Source of the DNA: Pseudomonadota bacterium
GTDB taxonomy: Bacteria; Bdellovibrionota; Bacteriovoracia; Bacteriovoracales; Bacteriovoracaceae
Length of the DNA stretch: 13,335 nt
Assembly (NCBI GenBank): GCA_023432655.1
Contig: JAEYUK010000223.1
Location: 1 to 13,335 of the forward strand
Reading direction: 5' to 3'
Numbering within the stretch: the first letter of the stretch is position 1; every line of letters begins with the position of its first letter. The notes below the pieces were generated by a model. The model ran no database searches. It saw only the letters and a program-made list of their open reading frames with translations, and was not told the DNA's origin. Made by a program: the position numbers and the translations under genes. Positions 6,541 through 13,334 of this stretch are shown here, in pieces.

Positions 6541-6944
6541 AAACAACTTCCATGAAAAACTTTGCAGGACTGACTTATGTTACTGTTCTCAATATACCTG
6601 TAAAAAAATCGGCTTTTGGAGATGTTATTGATGTTGAACCAAGAGAGCTTGAGAAATTGGTCGCTATTGCCCTTATTGAAAATAAAATTCCAATTACTGG
6701 GGCTGAGTTCCGTTTATTCAAAAGTGCTCTTGGGATGTCGAATGAAGAGATCGGAGAAAAGTTAGGTGTGCACCGAAACACTGTACTCAAATGGGGAAAA
6801 GAAATCGAAAAACGTCTTCCTCCGCCGTATGAAATGTTAGTTCGATTATTAGTAGTCGATGTTTTAGGAATTTCGATGGCGGCAACAATTGAAGATTTAA
6901 AAGCTGGGGATAAAACTAAGAAAATTAATGTAAAGGCTGCTTGA
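6537..6944 (+). CDS. MqsA-like HTH antitoxin/repressor lacking the zinc-binding cysteines
   Basis: This 135-aa protein has an MqsA-family layout. A short N-terminal region (LTYVTVLNIPVKKSAFGDVIDV, residues 12-33) corresponds to the antitoxin domain, and an XRE-type helix-turn-helix (about 54-90: ITGAEFRLFKSALGMSNEEI ... GVHRNTVLKW) would bind DNA. In classic MqsA/YgiT antitoxins the N-terminal part holds CxxC zinc ligands. Here K23-K-S-A-F-G stands in their place and the protein has no cysteine at all, so it must fold without zinc. The start ATG overlaps the toxin stop by 4 bp and has AGAGGA 6 nt upstream. It most likely neutralises the upstream protein and represses the operon at the 6243-6256 palindrome. 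An alternative is a transcription regulator unrelated to toxicity. Confidence 0.75.
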   Translation: MKTTSMKNFAGLTYVTVLNIPVKKSAFGDVIDVEPRELEKLVAIALIENKIPITGAEFRLFKSALGMSNEEIGEKLGVHRNTVLKWGKEIEKRLPPPYEMLVRLLVVDVLGISMAATIEDLKAGDKTKKINVKAA

Positions 6945-6971
6945 GATAGGCTTATGGCAATTCTAAAAAGA

Positions 6972-7048
6972 TGGCTGGGAAGGAGAGACTCGAACTCTCG
7001 ACCAACAGATTAACAGTCTGCTGCGCTAACCAACTGCGCCACTTCCCA
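6972..7048 (-). tRNA. tRNA-Asn (anticodon GTT), CCA encoded
   Basis: On the minus strand a full cloverleaf can be drawn. The acceptor TGGGAAG (7042-7048) pairs with CTTCCCA (6976-6982). The anticodon loop CTGTTAA sits on a GCAGA/TCTGT stem, giving anticodon GTT for asparagine. The T arm is GAGAG-TTCGAGT-CTCTC. The discriminator G and a genome-encoded CCA follow (6972-6975). Length is 77 nt including CCA. TCTTTTT follows directly downstream (6965-6971) and may serve as the transcript end. Confidence 0.95.
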
Positions 7049-7072
7049 ACACATAATCAAAAAGATCAGTAA

Positions 7073-7101
7073 TTTATAATCTCCTCCTCAAATATTGTCC
7101 A
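7073..7101 (-). promoter_or_regulatory. Probable tRNA-Asn promoter
   Basis: On the minus strand TGGACA (7096-7101) and TATAAA (7073-7078) are 17 bp apart, one mismatch each from the sigma-70 consensus. Transcription would start near 7065, leaving a short 5' leader of roughly 17 nt for RNase P to remove. Confidence 0.6.
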
Positions 7102-7177
7102 GTATTTTTGGCGAAATCCTTTCATATATTTTTAGATTAATTTGCTCAACTTTAGGGAGTACTTGACCGATAAGCTA

Positions 7178-7193
7178 GGAAAGGACCCTTTCC
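7178..7193 (+). promoter_or_regulatory. Hairpin enclosing the ribosome binding site of the 157-aa protein gene
   Basis: GGAAAGG (7178-7184) and CCTTTCC (7187-7193) are exact inverted repeats around AC. In RNA a 6-bp stem with a 4-nt loop would hold the AAGGA Shine-Dalgarno (7181-7185) just before the TTG start at 7195. Together with the weak TTG start this suggests low or controlled translation. Confidence 0.4.
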
Positions 7194-7194
7194 C

Positions 7195-7668
7195 TTGACC
7201 AAATCCAATTTTGCTTTGAAGGCCCTAAGGATTTTAGGGCTAGAAGAAGTACTAAAATTATCCGAGATCCTGCACGAAAGGCAGGTACCGCTTAAAAAAG
7301 TGGCGGGAGATGATTTTGTAGGATGGAATGACTCGGTAGGTAAAAAGACTCCCGGAAAAGTGGTCGAGCCTGAACCCGCTAAAATTCTCGCCTTTCCAAA
7401 AAAGGCGCGGGATTTAGAGCCTTATCAGGAACCAGTGGCGGAAGCTTCGGAAGTTGAAAGAACTTCGGGAGAAGAGCTAGATGATTCTCATCTATGGCAG
7501 AGGGAAATCAATCGCAGTAGCACTCAAATCCTATCCAAAATGAATGCTTTTCATGGCTATAAGAAGGCCAGCGAGATGTACGTCGTTAAAACCTCCACCC
7601 CTGAGGGCAAAGATAAAATTACCTTTGCTTCTACCGCCGGAGTGTTGGTCAATAAAAAACAGGCCTAG
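7195..7668 (+). CDS. Unrecognised 157-aa soluble protein
   Basis: I do not recognise this family. The start is TTG, preceded by AAGGA with 9 nt spacing; the only in-frame ATG codons lie far downstream, past residue 100. Three zones are visible. An N-terminal helical segment (about 4-35, ALKALRILGLEEVLKLSEIL) is followed by a low-complexity Pro/Glu/Lys linker (about 50-100). The C-terminal segment is more conserved in look (about 100-150, HLWQREINRSSTQILSKMNA ... YVVKTSTPEGKDKITFASTA) and could form a small beta/helix unit. There is no signal peptide, membrane span or known motif. It is divergent from tRNA-Asn and convergent with astA. Its stop TAG and the astA stop TAG share the palindrome CTAG at 7665-7668. 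Coding character is supported by length, the ribosome binding site and ordered composition. Confidence 0.7.
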   Translation: MTKSNFALKALRILGLEEVLKLSEILHERQVPLKKVAGDDFVGWNDSVGKKTPGKVVEPEPAKILAFPKKARDLEPYQEPVAEASEVERTSGEELDDSHLWQREINRSSTQILSKMNAFHGYKKASEMYVVKTSTPEGKDKITFASTAGVLVNKKQA

Positions 7669-8693
7669 TGAAAAGGAATGGCCGTGACCTTCTGAGGTAG
7701 ATTGATTTTTAACTTTTTAATGAGTTTAGGATCAATCGTCATCTGATCATTATTGTGAATGTTGACCAGCGTTCGAATAGCGAAAAAATCTGATCCGGGT
7801 ATTTCTATTGAAAGCAAGACGTCTTTGGCCGACTTTTCATCGAAGTCCTTGTCACTCACCAGAGTTCCACTCATTTTATTTTTAACGGGAGTAATTTCTT
7901 TAAGTGGGCAGCGGTAATGTGGCCCACCATCGAATGGATCAACTTCATACGTGTATTTAAAGCCAATACTTTCGAGCATCTTTTTTACCGGCTCAGTTTC
8001 TTTACCCACTTTTCCGATTGATTCTCTGGCCTCCATCGGAAGAAGAGTTTGATAAATATTTTCCGAAGGGAAAAGGCTTAAAATGAACTCTTTGTTGTTA
8101 CGGCTTAATACATCGGCTTCATGATAATTCATGTTTAAGAATCTTCTACCGACAGCTTCCCAGAGAGGAGAGTTACCGTAGCGATCCAGTGGCGGCATTA
8201 ATTCCGAATGGATCATAGTTTTAAAACGATCGGGATTATTCGCCATATATAAGAAGCGAACGAAGGAAAGTTGTTTTCCCAGTTTCTCTTTGTGTCCACG
8301 AAAGTCTGGATTCAATATGAGTCCGCCAATCTCGGTTGGACCATTCGTATCAAGACCCAGTTTCAATGTGCCGTGAACAAAACCAGTGTTAATGGTTTGA
8401 GAAAACTTTGCTTCCTGACCGACGGTTAAATAAAAATGGGGTTCATTCTCTGTTCCATGCTGAGCATGAATCATCGAAACTCCGAGAATATCTCCGCTCT
8501 CATAATCTTCTAAAACGAAGATGTAGTAGTTTTTAGAAAGATCGGAATCAGGATTTTTGAAACTTCGTAAAGAGCTGTCGATTTTTGAGGAGATAAGTTC
8601 TTCATCCGGAGGAAGATTGATGAAAGTCATGATGTTGCTTAATTTAAATAAAGCGGACAGGTCGGATGGTTGAACAGATCTCAAAACGAACAT
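7665..8693 (-). CDS. astA: Arginine/ornithine N-succinyltransferase (AstA family)
   Basis: This 342-aa protein is close in length and pattern to E. coli AstA (344 aa), which transfers succinyl from succinyl-CoA to the alpha-amino group of arginine, the first step of the AST arginine catabolic pathway. Family segments are visible in order: LRSVQPSDLSALFKLS at the N-terminus, YYIFVLEDYESGDILGVSMI, LILNPDFRG, the SPLWEAVGRRFLNMNYHEAD block (around residues 175-195), and DPFDGGPHYRC. It has a GNAT-like acyltransferase fold. The other ast genes (astB, C, D, E) are not in the window, so whether a complete AST pathway exists is open. Its start overlaps the end of the unrecognised 229-aa gene by 13 bp, so the two are translationally coupled. 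The substrate could be ornithine or another amino compound. Confidence 0.88.
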   Translation of the reverse strand: MFVLRSVQPSDLSALFKLSNIMTFINLPPDEELISSKIDSSLRSFKNPDSDLSKNYYIFVLEDYESGDILGVSMIHAQHGTENEPHFYLTVGQEAKFSQTINTGFVHGTLKLGLDTNGPTEIGGLILNPDFRGHKEKLGKQLSFVRFLYMANNPDRFKTMIHSELMPPLDRYGNSPLWEAVGRRFLNMNYHEADVLSRNNKEFILSLFPSENIYQTLLPMEARESIGKVGKETEPVKKMLESIGFKYTYEVDPFDGGPHYRCPLKEITPVKNKMSGTLVSDKDFDEKSAKDVLLSIEIPGSDFFAIRTLVNIHNNDQMTIDPKLIKKLKINLPQKVTAIPFH

Positions 8694-9370
8694 TTAAACT
8701 CCTGACGGATAGTTTCTTCTAATTTTTCAAGCTCACTTAAGGAGAAGTCCCATGGTAACACGAGAACAAAAGATTTTTCGAGTTTTGTCCCTAAAAAACC
8801 CGCGGCTTCAAGGGATTGGGCCTTGCTGATCAGAGGGTAATACCCCACAGAATCCTCTCCATCCAATAATTTGTGATCTTTTAAGATTTGATGAAGTCTG
8901 GAGTGAAAACGTGTCCATTTTCCAACGGGTCCCCACAGTTCAGGACTCAGTGCGTAGGTTACAAAAGGAGGAAGGAGATGGCGGCAAAGGTCATTACCTA
9001 CTTGCGCTGGTAGTTCTTTTTTAGAAAGCACAACGCTTCCCAGAGGAGGAAAATCGATAATGGCCTCTTCGTATGAACCTTCCAGAAATTTAAAAACATT
9101 CCAGGGTCTGCCATCAAAGTTAAGTGACACTTCAGGATGGGCCTTCTGTGCTGTTTCTGTATTGGCATAATAGCGCGCATGCCATCCGGGTATTTCCTGA
9201 GCAGGTAGCTCATGTTCTGGATGGCGCTCGTATAAAAGTTTATTCCAAATGATTTTGGGATGAAGTCGCGTAATGATGGGACCATCCATTGTGAGGTCAA
9301 TGGGAGATCTTTCCTTCATCTGCTCAAGGAGCGCTTGGGAAAATTCACTCTCAATGGTCCTAAGTGTCAT
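8681..9370 (-). CDS. Unrecognised 229-aa protein coupled to astA
   Basis: I do not recognise a family. The protein is soluble, without signal peptide or membrane span. Landmarks are MDGPIITRLHPKIIWNKLLY (residues 28-47), IPGWHARYYANTETAQKAHP, NFDGRPWNVFKFLEG, an acidic IIDFPPLGSVVLSKKEL strand-turn region, ELWGPVGKWTRFHSRLHQIL (about 143-162), and a C-terminal alpha/beta segment LEKSFVLVLPWDFSLSELEK. The ATG has AAGGA 4 nt upstream. Its last 13 bp overlap the start of astA in another frame, so it probably works with that succinyltransferase, for example as a substrate-side enzyme or regulator. This functional link is inference from overlap alone. The upstream gap of 62 bp is shared with the divergent BatE-like gene. 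Confidence 0.72.
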   Translation of the reverse strand: MTLRTIESEFSQALLEQMKERSPIDLTMDGPIITRLHPKIIWNKLLYERHPEHELPAQEIPGWHARYYANTETAQKAHPEVSLNFDGRPWNVFKFLEGSYEEAIIDFPPLGSVVLSKKELPAQVGNDLCRHLLPPFVTYALSPELWGPVGKWTRFHSRLHQILKDHKLLDGEDSVGYYPLISKAQSLEAAGFLGTKLEKSFVLVLPWDFSLSELEKLEETIRQEFKCSF

Positions 9371-9391
9371 GAGATCCTTCGACTGTATTTC

Positions 9392-9421
9392 TTGATTTCT
9401 ATAATCGGTCCAAGGGATAAT
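9392..9421 (+). promoter_or_regulatory. Probable promoter of the envelope operon
   Basis: TTGATT (9392-9397) and GATAAT (9416-9421) are 18 bp apart. Transcription would begin near 9428, just before the GGAGGA ribosome binding site at 9435-9440. The -10 box lies within an imperfect palindrome AGGG(ATAATA)CCCT (9413-9426). The divergent 229-aa gene must use the same 62-bp gap. Confidence 0.4.
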
Positions 9422-9432
9422 ACCCTGACACT

Positions 9433-10089
9433 TTGGAGGATACTACTATCGAAGACATGTTGAAAACAGTTGAGAGTTCTTTTGCTCAAAAGGATTATCC
9501 TGAAGCCCTGAAAATTCTTGAAGCGAGTAAGTCACAAATTCCTTCTGGTTTGTGGCATTACAATATGGGTACGGTCTTTGGAAAAATGGGAAATTACCCA
9601 CTGGCCCGCTTTCATTTACTTAAGGCCGAAGCCGAAGGCTTTAAATCCAAGGAAGCCATCGCTAATCGCGAGTTAGTTGAGAGTAAACTTGAAATAGAAA
9701 AAATTGAAACCCCTATCACGACTTCTGACTATCTGGTTAAAGGCGGAATGATTGCGGCCCAGGGTTTATTGGGCATGCTCAGTCTGTGCCTGATTATTGG
9801 TGCGCTCTTTACGTTGTGGAAGAAAAATAGCTTGAAGATTTTTAGTCTGGTTGTTTTACCGGCTTTTTTATTAATCGGGCTAAATGTTTGGATTAGTAAC
9901 TGGAACCGACAGATCGTGATGAATCCTAAGCCCATCTTTGAAGGACCTTCGGCCATATTTGAAGCGAGAAATGAAATTCCTGCTGGAGTGATGGTTGTGG
10001 TTCGTGAAAACGAGGGCTGGCTTCAGATTATATTTCCCTCCCGTTATCAAGGCTGGATTAAACCTGATGGGTTGAAGGAGCTTAAGTGA
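9433..10089 (+). CDS. BatE-like membrane protein: TPR, two membrane spans, SH3-like domain
   Basis: From the TTG at 9433 this is 218 aa. Residues about 5-75 form TPR helices (FAQKDYPEALKILEASK ... GLWHYNMGTVFGKMGNYPLA). Two membrane spans follow (about 103-128 and 136-157), then a C-terminal SH3-like domain (about 165-215) ending EGWLQIIFPSRYQGWIKPDG. This TPR/transmembrane/SH3 order resembles BatE of the Bat aerotolerance system, but no BatA-D or MoxR gene is in the window, so the role is open. The start is uncertain. The TTG has no ribosome binding site and falls close to the predicted transcript start. The strong GGAGGA (9435-9440) points 7 nt downstream to an in-frame ATC at 9448, and an ATG follows at 9457. 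The stop overlaps the GTG of the next gene (GTGA), so it heads a five-gene operon. Confidence 0.75.
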   Translation: MEDTTIEDMLKTVESSFAQKDYPEALKILEASKSQIPSGLWHYNMGTVFGKMGNYPLARFHLLKAEAEGFKSKEAIANRELVESKLEIEKIETPITTSDYLVKGGMIAAQGLLGMLSLCLIIGALFTLWKKNSLKIFSLVVLPAFLLIGLNVWISNWNRQIVMNPKPIFEGPSAIFEARNEIPAGVMVVVRENEGWLQIIFPSRYQGWIKPDGLKELK

Positions 10090-10694
10090 GTTACGAAAAA
10101 GATATGATGGATAAGTTAGGTAGAGGGGAGCCTTCGGAAGATCGATTGGATATCCCTACGCTAAAATACTTATGGGACGCGAGTCCTCTCTCGTTCATGG
10201 CAAAAGATAGTTATCATGAGTTTTTTAAAAAGATCACTTTTCTAAATTCATTTTCAGATAATGAAGTAAGACTTTTTACCAAGTTCCTTCATCGCCGTGA
10301 GTTCATGCCGAATGAAATGATTTTTAGACAAGGGGACACCGGCTACGGGCTTTATTTTATTTTCAGTGGCTCGGTGAATATCTATTCAAATTATAACTCT
10401 CATAGCGAAGAACTAGGAGACTTTGTCATCCGTCTGGAAACCAGACAATACTTCGGTGAGATGGGTCTTTTAGAAGAATTTAATCGTCGGACTGCTACCA
10501 TTATCGCTGCTGAAAGCACCGTGCTTTTGGGGATTTTTAAACCCGATCTCGACCGGATGCTGGAAATGTATCCGGTGTTAGGAGCTAAATTCCTGAGGGA
10601 AACGGCCCTCGTGATGGCCAATCGGATGGGACAACTGACTCGGGAAATTACCGCCTTGAAAAAGAAAGTCAGAGAGCTTGAACAGAAATTATGA
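10086..10694 (+). CDS. Cyclic nucleotide-binding domain protein without DNA-binding domain
   Basis: This 202-aa protein starts with GTG (GAAGGAG 5 nt upstream), overlapping the previous stop by 4 bp. Residues about 45-165 form a CRP/FNR-like cyclic nucleotide-binding beta-barrel. It has a phosphate-binding cassette F123-G-E-M-G-L-L ... R134-R-T-A-T138, in which E125 and R135 match the residues that hold the ribose and phosphate of cAMP or cGMP. Instead of the CRP helix-turn-helix, the protein ends in a long charged coiled coil (TREITALKKKVRELEQKL). It is therefore more likely a cAMP/cGMP-sensing effector or scaffold than a transcription factor. Its overlap with a membrane transporter-like gene downstream (ATGA) suggests it works at the membrane. 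The ligand is not determinable here. Confidence 0.87.
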   Translation: MSYEKDMMDKLGRGEPSEDRLDIPTLKYLWDASPLSFMAKDSYHEFFKKITFLNSFSDNEVRLFTKFLHRREFMPNEMIFRQGDTGYGLYFIFSGSVNIYSNYNSHSEELGDFVIRLETRQYFGEMGLLEEFNRRTATIIAAESTVLLGIFKPDLDRMLEMYPVLGAKFLRETALVMANRMGQLTREITALKKKVRELEQKL

Positions 10695-11719
10695 ATAGAA
10701 CGCAAAAGTTTAAGCTTTATTTATTTTTTATTCTCTTCATTGCAGCTGTGGTCTTTGCTCTATTGTTTCCACGCTTAACTCTACCTTTCGGCTTTGCCTA
10801 TATTTTTCATCTAATGGCAAAACCCTTCACGCTTAAACTTACGACTGGAACTAAAAAGCAGAGGTTCGGCTACGCCGTTCTGCTGTCGGTGGGTTTATTC
10901 TTTCTATGCTTTCCGCTTTTTGCCACTCTTTACAACTTAGACACTGATTTTAGTAAATTTACCGGTCAGTTACCTGAACTTCAAAAGATGCTTCAGGATA
11001 AGTACTTCGCCTTGAAAGTTAAGGTTTTTGAAGAGTACGGAATCCGTCTCAATATTGATCCGGTTAATTACATGGTTTCTAAAATAGAAAACCAGGCGGA
11101 AATCTTACTAGGTCAGTTTCCGAATTTCCTTTCGACTATTTTTGAATGGCTGCTGTTAGTTCCATTGTTTCTTTATTTCTTTTTTATGGAGAGCCATAAA
11201 TTCAGTCGAAAATTTCTGGATGCTATTCCCAATCAGATTTTTGAAAAAAGTTATGTGCTTTTTTCTCAGTTTAATACGAAGTTCGGTGAATATATTATCG
11301 CGAAGTTTATTGAGGCCACTATTTTAGGCACACTTGTGACCATTGGGCTTTGGATTGTCGGTTTTCCGTATCCATTCATCCTGGGCTTTATCGCTGGAGT
11401 CACAAACATCCTACCGTATATTGGGCCTATCCTTGGTGTTATCCCGGCCATTCTGGTTGCTCTTATCACCAAGGACCCCAATGTTGGGATGATGCACATG
11501 CTGGTCATCTATGGACTAGCGAATCTCATTGATATGGTCTTAGTCTTTCCGCTTCTTGTGTCAAAAATCGTCAATCTCCATCCTATTGTGGTAGTAGTAA
11601 GTATTATTATTGGGTCACAAATAGGTGGGATTGTGGGTATGATTGTGATCATTCCCTTTGTGGCCTTCTTTAAGCTACTGTTTAAGGAAATTTATAAGGA
11701 TCTATCGGTTAATTTATGA
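10691..11719 (+). CDS. AI-2E/PerM-family inner-membrane protein (UPF0118)
   Basis: This 342-aa protein is highly hydrophobic, with about 7-8 membrane spans: near 8-27, 31-45, 60-83, 148-168, then clustered spans from about 208 to 337. A larger soluble loop (about 85-145) sits between the third and fourth. The family hallmark FIAGVTNILPYIGPILGVIP (about 236-255) is present. Members have been linked to autoinducer-2 export or to ion/antiporter activity, but substrates are mostly unproven, so no transport substrate should be assumed. It overlaps its neighbours on both sides by ATGA, with the cyclic nucleotide-binding gene before and bamD after, placing it firmly in the operon. Confidence 0.88.
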   Translation: MNRTQKFKLYLFFILFIAAVVFALLFPRLTLPFGFAYIFHLMAKPFTLKLTTGTKKQRFGYAVLLSVGLFFLCFPLFATLYNLDTDFSKFTGQLPELQKMLQDKYFALKVKVFEEYGIRLNIDPVNYMVSKIENQAEILLGQFPNFLSTIFEWLLLVPLFLYFFFMESHKFSRKFLDAIPNQIFEKSYVLFSQFNTKFGEYIIAKFIEATILGTLVTIGLWIVGFPYPFILGFIAGVTNILPYIGPILGVIPAILVALITKDPNVGMMHMLVIYGLANLIDMVLVFPLLVSKIVNLHPIVVVVSIIIGSQIGGIVGMIVIIPFVAFFKLLFKEIYKDLSVNL

Positions 11720-12462
11720 AATTTATTTTGATGACTCTTTCTCTCCTGTTACTACTCGCTTCATGTGCTTCGGATCAGCCGGAAGGAAAAACCCAAGCAG
11801 AGATCCTCTACAAAGAGGCCCAGGAGTTAATGGAGTCTGAAAGATATATTCTTGCGACAGAAAAACTCAATCTCATTAAAACTCAGCATCCTTATTCTTT
11901 TTACGCCACACCGGCCGAGCTCCTTCAGGCCGATATCCTTTTCCTTCAGGAAAATTACATTGAGGCAGCGGCGGCCTACTTGTTATTCAGAGACTTTCAC
12001 CCTCGTCACGAAAAAATTCCGTACGTGGTTTTTAAAATCGCCGAGTCTTACTATAAACAAATTCCGGATACGATTGACCGCGATCTGGAACCAGCGGTGG
12101 AATCTCTTCGTTATTACAATGAGCTGATTCAGAAGTACGGAGACAGTAGTTACCGAAAAGATGCTGAGTCTAAAATTAGCAAGGCCTTCACCATGTTAAG
12201 AGAGAAGGATCAGTATATTGCTGATTTTTACTTCAAAACTAAAGAATACTCGGCCGCACGCTATTGGTATCTGGATATGCTGGAAAACCACGAAGATAAA
12301 AAAACACGCAATCACGCCATGTTGAGGACGATCCTTGCCACCTCTAAACTAAAACAGTGGGAAGAGTGCCTTCAATACGTTGAAAAGTTTTACCAATCGG
12401 TTGATAAAGAGGCCCAGAAGGAAATAAAATCAATTAAAGACGACTGTCAGAAACACCTCTAA
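11716..12462 (+). CDS. bamD: BamD outer membrane assembly lipoprotein
   Basis: This 248-aa protein starts with a lipoprotein signal peptide, MKFILMTLSLLLLLASC, with the lipobox LASC and lipidated Cys17. The next residue is A18, not D18, which agrees with sorting to the outer membrane. TPR helices follow: AEILYKEAQELMESERYILA, the TQHPYSFYATPAELLQADIL segment typical of BamD/ComL, then IPYVVFKIAESYYKQ and further repeats to the end. BamD is the essential lipoprotein that works with BamA to insert beta-barrel proteins. Length matches the family (about 245 aa). The ATG overlaps the transporter-like gene's stop (ATGA). The presence of BamD shows a Gram-negative double membrane. Other TPR lipoproteins of this shape exist, but the N-terminal pattern favours BamD. 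Confidence 0.86.
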   Translation: MKFILMTLSLLLLLASCASDQPEGKTQAEILYKEAQELMESERYILATEKLNLIKTQHPYSFYATPAELLQADILFLQENYIEAAAAYLLFRDFHPRHEKIPYVVFKIAESYYKQIPDTIDRDLEPAVESLRYYNELIQKYGDSSYRKDAESKISKAFTMLREKDQYIADFYFKTKEYSAARYWYLDMLENHEDKKTRNHAMLRTILATSKLKQWEECLQYVEKFYQSVDKEAQKEIKSIKDDCQKHL

Positions 12463-12477
12463 GCCCGGAGCCTACCT

Positions 12478-13209
12478 TTGGAAAATGTAAAACTTAGTGA
12501 TCTACTTAAAAAGGCCAAAGAAGCTTTCCAGAAGAATGACTTAAAAACCGCCAGTTTGTTTTTAAACGAAGTAATTGAGCAGAACCCCAATGCCACTGAA
12601 GCCTTCTTTTACCTCGCTAACGTCTTCCACGTAAGAGGCGAGCTTGGAAAGGCAATCAAGGCCTTTAGCCGCGTTCTAGAGCTTGATCCACATCATACTG
12701 ATGCAGCGATCTCTCTTTCCGTCATTTATAACGATATCGGCAAATACGAAGAAGCTAAGGCCATCTTTGAAAAGGCCAATAACCAGGTTAAAAATACTCA
12801 GCAACAAGGGGTGAGTGATCCACACCTTAATAAGAAGTTTTCTCTAAAACATTATGAGCTGGCCGAGATGTACGCCTCATATGGCCGAATTGACGAAGCC
12901 CTCTTTGAATACAATAAAGCGGCCACCTTAGATCCAGATAATCTTGAAATCAGAATCAAGGTAGCTAAGGCCTACACCAAAAAAGGCTTCACGTCTAAGG
13001 CCTTCGAAGAATTAAAGCGCTTAAAGAATGAACAACCGGGCTATATGCCTGCTCGAATTGCGATGGGTCTGTTGTATTACGGAAACGGCAATATCATTGA
13101 AGCTCAATCTGAGTGGCAAAACGTGCTTTCTCGTGAGCCAAATCACCCTGAGGCGATGATGTATATCAACCTCTCGCGCTCAGCGACTGAAACCACCATC
13201 AGCTTATAA
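12478..13209 (+). CDS. Cytoplasmic TPR-repeat protein
   Basis: This 243-aa protein consists almost entirely of TPR helices (roughly five to six repeats). Examples are LFLNEVIEQNPNATEAFFYL, AIKAFSRVLELDPHHTDAAI, EALFEYNKAATLDPDNLEIR and AQSEWQNVLSREPNHPEAMM. It has no signal peptide, membrane span or enzymatic domain, so it is a cytoplasmic protein-binding scaffold of unknown partners. The TTG start at 12478 is supported by CGGAG with 7 nt spacing. It lies 15 bp after bamD and is the last gene of the operon, ending right at a strong terminator. The lysine- and glutamate-rich linker after residue 100 separates two TPR blocks. Confidence 0.85.
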   Translation: MENVKLSDLLKKAKEAFQKNDLKTASLFLNEVIEQNPNATEAFFYLANVFHVRGELGKAIKAFSRVLELDPHHTDAAISLSVIYNDIGKYEEAKAIFEKANNQVKNTQQQGVSDPHLNKKFSLKHYELAEMYASYGRIDEALFEYNKAATLDPDNLEIRIKVAKAYTKKGFTSKAFEELKRLKNEQPGYMPARIAMGLLYYGNGNIIEAQSEWQNVLSREPNHPEAMMYINLSRSATETTISL

Positions 13210-13240
13210 AAAAAAAGCCCTCGTAAGAGGGCTTTTTTTT
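13208..13240. terminator. Bidirectional rho-independent terminator
   Basis: GCCCTC (13217-13222) and GAGGGC (13227-13232) form a stem around a GTAA loop, extended by A-T pairs, with an A-run before and T8 after. It ends the plus-strand operon immediately after the TPR gene stop. Read on the other strand it also has a T-run, so it can end the convergent minus-strand gene. Confidence 0.93.
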
Positions 13241-13262
13241 ATTTTAGTATCAAATTTGAGAC

Positions 13263-13334
13263 TTAAGCTTCCAGAGTGCGCGAAGTATTTGAAGGCATAG
13301 TCGCTTGAGGTTTTAAATCACCTTCAAGGGCAAT
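13263..13334 (-). CDS. C-terminal end of an unidentified minus-strand gene (truncated by window edge)
   Basis: Read on the minus strand, the frame from the window edge runs 23 codons (IALEGDLKPQ ... SRTLEA) to a TAA at 13263-13265. It ends 22 bp short of the bidirectional terminator, as expected of a real convergent gene. The stretch is too short to name a family. Support comes from the open frame and the terminator position only. Confidence 0.5.
   Translation of the reverse strand: MALEGDLKPQATMPSNTSRTLEA

Noticed and set aside
6945..6971. Terminator after the HTH antitoxin gene
   Set aside because: No stable stem-loop with a T-run on the plus strand could be drawn; only the T-run behind the tRNA on the minus strand is visible.
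8998..9300. Second minus-strand frame inside the 229-aa gene, considered as a frameshifted alternative
   Set aside because: The 229-aa frame has a good ribosome binding site, full length and coupling to astA; the inner frame shows no family pattern.
10086..10694. CRP/FNR transcription factor
   Set aside because: The nucleotide-binding domain is present but the C-terminal helix-turn-helix is missing and replaced by a coiled coil.
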